64,000 nt of DNA from Nymphaea colorata (Eukaryota; Streptophyta; Magnoliopsida; Nymphaeales; Nymphaeaceae), in contig NC_045145.1 in NCBI RefSeq assembly GCF_008831285.2, positions 6,818,802 to 6,882,801 of the forward strand, written 5' to 3'. The position numbers and the translations under genes are program-made. The notes beneath the pieces were generated by a model. It did no database searches. It was not told the origin of the DNA and was given only the letters and a program-made list of their open reading frames with translations. This document shows positions 61,251 to 64,000 of the stretch, piece by piece (the stretch's first letter is position 1; each line of letters begins with the position of its first letter).

Positions 61251-61428
61251 CTTGTAAATCTTTAGTGCTTCTAACGGAACTACACAAGCAATTGAATGGC
61301 CAAAATATGTAATTCCATGGCTAGGTGGACCAAGTTTGTTGCTCTGAGTACATATCACCTTTAAAATTTTTGTGCTGACAAGAACAACAACAACAGGCAT
61401 GCAAGCAAGTAAAATGGCCTTTGCCATG
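61251..61428 (-). pseudogene. GABA-transaminase (POP2-type) pseudogene, downstream half of the interrupted exon
   Basis: Minus-strand translation runs MAKAILLACMP, then VVVVLVSTKI, then QSNKLGPPSHGITYFGHSIA, then LEALKIYK. This matches the class III aminotransferase region that carries the PLP-binding lysine (the K of S.AKA) and the SHG.TYSGHP motif of plant GABA-transaminase. The frame ends at a canonical donor AAG|GTAAGAG (exon end 61251), so this is a genomic multi-exon gene remnant, not a processed retrocopy. The upstream half lies beyond the inserted element at 61429-63704. Confidence 0.85.
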
Positions 61429-61668
61429 TGTTGACGTGTTTGGTTGTTTTGGATCTTCGGATTTGGGTTTGGATCTGATCCACTCTGTGGTTTTGTTGGG
61501 TCCTATTTATACCCGTGTAACCTTTTTTTTGGTGTGTGAATAAAATTTGAATGAGAGAGAATGTCTGGCTGCTAGTGAGCACCAAATTTCTCCTCTATGG
61601 TTTTTTCCCTCGTGTTGAGGGTTTTCCAAAATAAATTTGTTTTCTCGTTTCTTTTCCATCTTTCTACA
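61429..61668 (+). repeat. 5' LTR of the Copia-type element
   Basis: Begins TGTTGACGTGTTTGG and ends TTTCTACA. Contains TATA-like TATTTATACC (about 61504-61513) and a poly(A)-signal-like AATAAAATTT (about 61540-61549), as expected for an LTR promoter and terminator. Confidence 0.93.
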
Positions 61669-61680
61669 TGGTATCAGAGC
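61669..61680 (+). other. Primer binding site (initiator-Met tRNA type)
   Basis: TGGTATCAGAGC directly abuts the 5' LTR end, the canonical plant Copia primer site. Confidence 0.9.
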
Positions 61681-62599
61681 TGACTAGGTTCTGTTTTTTT
61701 TTTTTTGTGTGTTGATTTGGACTATTGAAGTTTTGTTGCGAGTTTCGGTGGAGCTTTGTTGACCATTGTCGGGGATTTCTAGTGACAGTCCATCGACGGT
61801 TGCAGTGGTCTAGTTTGCCTGCCATCTGCGCCACTGCTCACCACTGATACTCACCAAACGTCAGGCGGATTCCTCCCAAAACAGATGTTGAGGTTGTTGT
61901 CGGTGCTCTTTCTGGGCTATCGCTCGAAGTGGTTGCTCGACTCAAGGTGGTTGCCATCATCAAGTCGCTCGAGCTCTGCCATCACTCATTTCAGCCGTGA
62001 GGTTCAGGTGCGTCGATCATGGAGCACTGCCATGCGTCCCATGCGTCGTTTGTTGTTTCTGCTTTTCTGTCGACGCCACGTTCATCGTCTACCGCTGCCG
62101 CTACTCCCTGCCATCGCCACTTCCTGTTGTTGCTGCTCTCTGCTGTGGCGCGGGGTCTTCTATCACCTGATCAGTGAGGCCCCTGCTCTGGTCGATGGTA
62201 GTATCTTCCAAACCTCCGCCTTCTTCTCAGCTTTCGCCTGCTGCATGGCGTCTGGTTGTTGTCCACCGCCTGAGCTGCCAGTGCTTGCAAACACTATCCG
62301 TCTAAGTTGCCGCCCGATCTCTCTCTCATATTATTCTCTGTCACAGTTGTTGGTTGTCTGTTGCTATGTTGTTGTATGTCACTGGCATATTCTCTTTGCT
62401 CATTGACTGTTAAGTTACTGCTTTGGGATGGCAAAATTAGCCTCTTCTATTGTTAATACTGACCAGGCAGAGGTTGGGGCCCCTAGAACTGAAAATATAC
62501 TTGTTCAGCACCATTCGTCTCACTAAGGGAAATTATCTTTGTGGTACATATTTTGTTGTGTTGTATTAGTTTTTTTATATTTTTGTGGTACATATTTTT

Positions 62600-63185
62600 A
62601 AATGTTTAATTTTCGTCTTTAATAAATGCAGATGTGGATCATCACAATATTGGGATGTAAATCCAGATGAATTTGATTTTGATGGAGAACGCAACTTATA
62701 TGTTGCTAACATGGATTTTTCTGATCGTGCTATTCCTTCTAAGGCATTTGATGATGATGATATTGTTCCAAGTATTCAAGAAAATCAAGATATTGGTGGA
62801 AGTGGAAGTGGAACGTAACTCTGGTTTATGAATGATGATGTAATATCTAATATGTATTGATGTATGAACTATGGAGGCGTTTGATGATGAAGAATATGTA
62901 TTGATCTGTGTTTTTTGTGAACTCAAAACTAGAGTACATTTGTTGTTAAATGTTAAATTGATGATATATATTTCTTGTTGAATGTTGAATTGATGATATA
63001 TATTTCTTGTTGAATGTTGAATTGATGATATATATTTGTTGTTGAATTTTGAATTGATGATTGATAATGATATCATGATTAGCAAATTGCAATTTTGATC
63101 TTGTTATTTAATAACTTTGATCTCACCGCACTGCCGCACCTAAATTTTTTGAGATATGCCGCACCGGCACCCGCACCCCACACTC
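62600..63185 (+). mobile_element. Foreign segment inside the Copia element, possibly the 3' end of a hAT transposon
   Basis: A splice-acceptor-like AATAAATGCAG (about 62621-62631) leads into an acidic 60-codon frame (GSSQYWDVNPDEFDFDGE ... SKAFDDDDIVPSIQ) ending at 62818. It is followed by a tandem repeat and then GCCGCACC / CACCGGCACCCGCACCCC words (63125-63178) like the subterminal repeats of plant hAT elements. A 17-bp direct repeat, TTTGTGGTACATATTTT, occurs at 62538-62554 and 62582-62598, just before the segment. The host protein was not identified. Confidence 0.35.
62952..63060. repeat. Short tandem repeat, about 33-39-bp unit, three copies
   Basis: TTGAATTGATGATATATATT followed by T.TTGTTGAAT recurs three times, inside the foreign segment of the Copia element. 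The antisense ORF at 62696-63085 is only a by-product of this repeat. Confidence 0.85.
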
Positions 63186-63463
63186 AAGTGACATAGATTG
63201 AAGGGTCAATGAAGATGTATTGTGATAACAAGTCAGCTATCAACTTGGCCAACAACCCAGTATTACATGACAAAACAAAACATGTTGAGATTGACCGTCA
63301 CTTTATCAGGGAGAGAATTGATGCTAAAGAACTGGTCCTACCATACATGAAGTTCAAAAATTAGACAACATATGTTCTAACTAAAGCCTTGTCCTTGACC
63401 TTGTTTGAGAGAAATGTATCCAAGTTAGGCATGTTTGATATGTATGCCCAACTTGAGGGGGAG

Positions 63464-63704
63464 CGTTGATGTGTTTGGTTGTTTTGGATCTTTAGATCTG
63501 AGTTTGGATCTGATCTCCTCTGTGGTTTTGTTGGGTTCTATTTATACCCGTGTAACCTTTTTTTTTGGTGTGTAAATAAAATTTGAATGAGAGAGAACGT
63601 CTGGCTGCTAGTGAGCGCCAGATTTCTCCTCTATGGTTTTTTCCCTCGTGTTGGGGGTTTTCCACGATAAATTTGTTTACTTGTTTCTTTTCCATCTTTC
63701 TACA
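63464..63704 (+). repeat. 3' LTR of the Copia-type element
   Basis: Homologous to 61429-61668. First base changed (CG for TG); ends TTTCTACA followed by the target-site duplication CCATG. Confidence 0.93.
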
Positions 63705-64000
63705 CCATGGATACTAGGTCTCTCTTAATGTTGTATTTTTGGTATCCAAGCATTGCACCCAACCTTCCAAAGGCACAGACAGCTGTGAACAAAGTATCAT
63801 TTTTCTTTACAACGGCTTGGACCTTCTCACAGTATGAAGCAAGAAATGTAATGACGCCTCCTGCCCCCATCATTGGCTCCACAACAAATGCTACAAATTT
63901 CTCAGGTCCCTCCTTCAAGATAAGGTTCTGCAAAATGATTTGTGAATCTTGTGGAGAATTCCTCATATTGACTTGGTAAATGGTAGGTTCAGTAGTTTAG
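63705..64000 (-). pseudogene. GABA-transaminase (POP2-type) pseudogene, upstream part, truncated by the window edge
   Basis: Minus strand encodes [13 protein letters not shown], then [14 protein letters not shown], then [14 protein letters not shown], then [11 protein letters not shown], then [20 protein letters not shown], characteristic of mitochondrial plant GABA-transaminase, which degrades the signal metabolite GABA. Damage: an in-frame TGA at 63989-63991 where the family has a Trp before the HLP motif; a 1-nt expansion in an A/T run at 63932-63935 that shifts the frame; and loss of three residues in the DEVIxAFGR motif (near 63775-63785), removing the PLP-contacting Asp. The inserted Copia element interrupts the frame just before the catalytic lysine. 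Earlier exons would lie past 64000. Confidence 0.87.

Larger units (their letters stand above)
61429..63704 (+). mobile_element. Short, non-autonomous Ty1/Copia LTR element inserted in the GABA-transaminase pseudogene
   Basis: Left LTR 61429-61668 (240 bp) and right LTR 63464-63704 (241 bp) are clearly homologous, with about 18 substitutions and one 1-bp gap by hand count. A primer binding site TGGTATCAGAGC (61669-61680, initiator-Met tRNA type) follows the left LTR, and a purine tract GAGGGGGAG (about 63455-63463) precedes the right one. Target-site duplication CCATG lies at 61424-61428 and 63705-63709. The interior keeps a Gag start (IRLTKGNYL near 62510-62540) and the C-terminal RNase H (DNKSAINLANN, TKHVEIDRHFIRERIDAKEL, about 63210-63340). 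Protease, integrase and reverse transcriptase are absent, so it must have moved in trans. The right LTR begins CG instead of TG. Confidence 0.93.

Noticed and set aside
61885-62406. 173-codon ORF as a protein gene
   Set aside because: It lies in the leader of the Copia-type element; its Ser/Arg/Leu/Cys-rich translation reflects composition, and the real Gag start is in another frame downstream.
1-64000. CRISPR arrays, bacterial operons, ribosome binding sites or phage modules
   Set aside because: The GT-AG introns, plant MADS exon structure, Copia elements and microsatellites show plant nuclear DNA; the regular repeats seen are microsatellites or tandem duplications, not spacer arrays.

Overview
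The window is nuclear DNA of a flowering plant. It is AT-rich and microsatellite-rich, with long introns, plant transposon debris and two MIKC-type MADS-box genes whose exon lengths and GT-AG borders follow the plant MIKC pattern. The two genes lie head-to-tail on the + strand: an AGL2/SEPALLATA-type gene (6234-20609, 8 exons, 244 aa) and, 11.7 kb downstream, an AP1/FUL (SQUAMOSA)-type gene (32359-45052, 8 exons, 265 aa). This SEP-SQUA tandem is an ancient angiosperm linkage. The AP1/FUL protein is rather divergent and lacks the eudicot euAP1 ending, so an early-diverging lineage such as a water lily is plausible, but I cannot prove the species.

Layout: 1-6.0 kb is upstream DNA with TA-repeat-associated inverted-repeat elements, a SINE-like unit and a GC-rich island with TCP-type motifs. 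6.0-20.6 kb is the SEP-like gene with a 7.7-kb first intron holding a hAT-like MITE. 20.6-31.9 kb is gene-free DNA with decayed repeats. 31.9-45.1 kb is the AP1/FUL-like gene. Its 7.5-kb first intron carries a ~220-bp tandem duplication, a MITE between two TA tracts, and a decayed antisense Copia retrotransposon that has lost its integrase and has a ~200-bp hAT-like insertion in its RNase H region. 45.1-61.2 kb is gene-free repeat-derived DNA, with a LINE-like ORF1 remnant, duplicated segments and very long TA tracts. 61.25-64.0 kb is a minus-strand GABA-transaminase (POP2-type) pseudogene split by a short LTR-bounded Copia-type element with a 5-bp target-site duplication.

The two MADS genes are expected to act together: SEP proteins bridge MADS tetramers that specify floral meristem and organ identity, and AP1/FUL proteins promote the floral transition and are common SEP partners. 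The AP1/FUL promoter shows an SPL-type CCGTACA site and a CArG box, consistent with known control of this clade. I found no rRNA or tRNA gene, CRISPR array, bacterial or viral operon, or novel multi-gene system. The notable material is the conserved MADS tandem, the candidate regulatory sites, and the transposon and duplication history.
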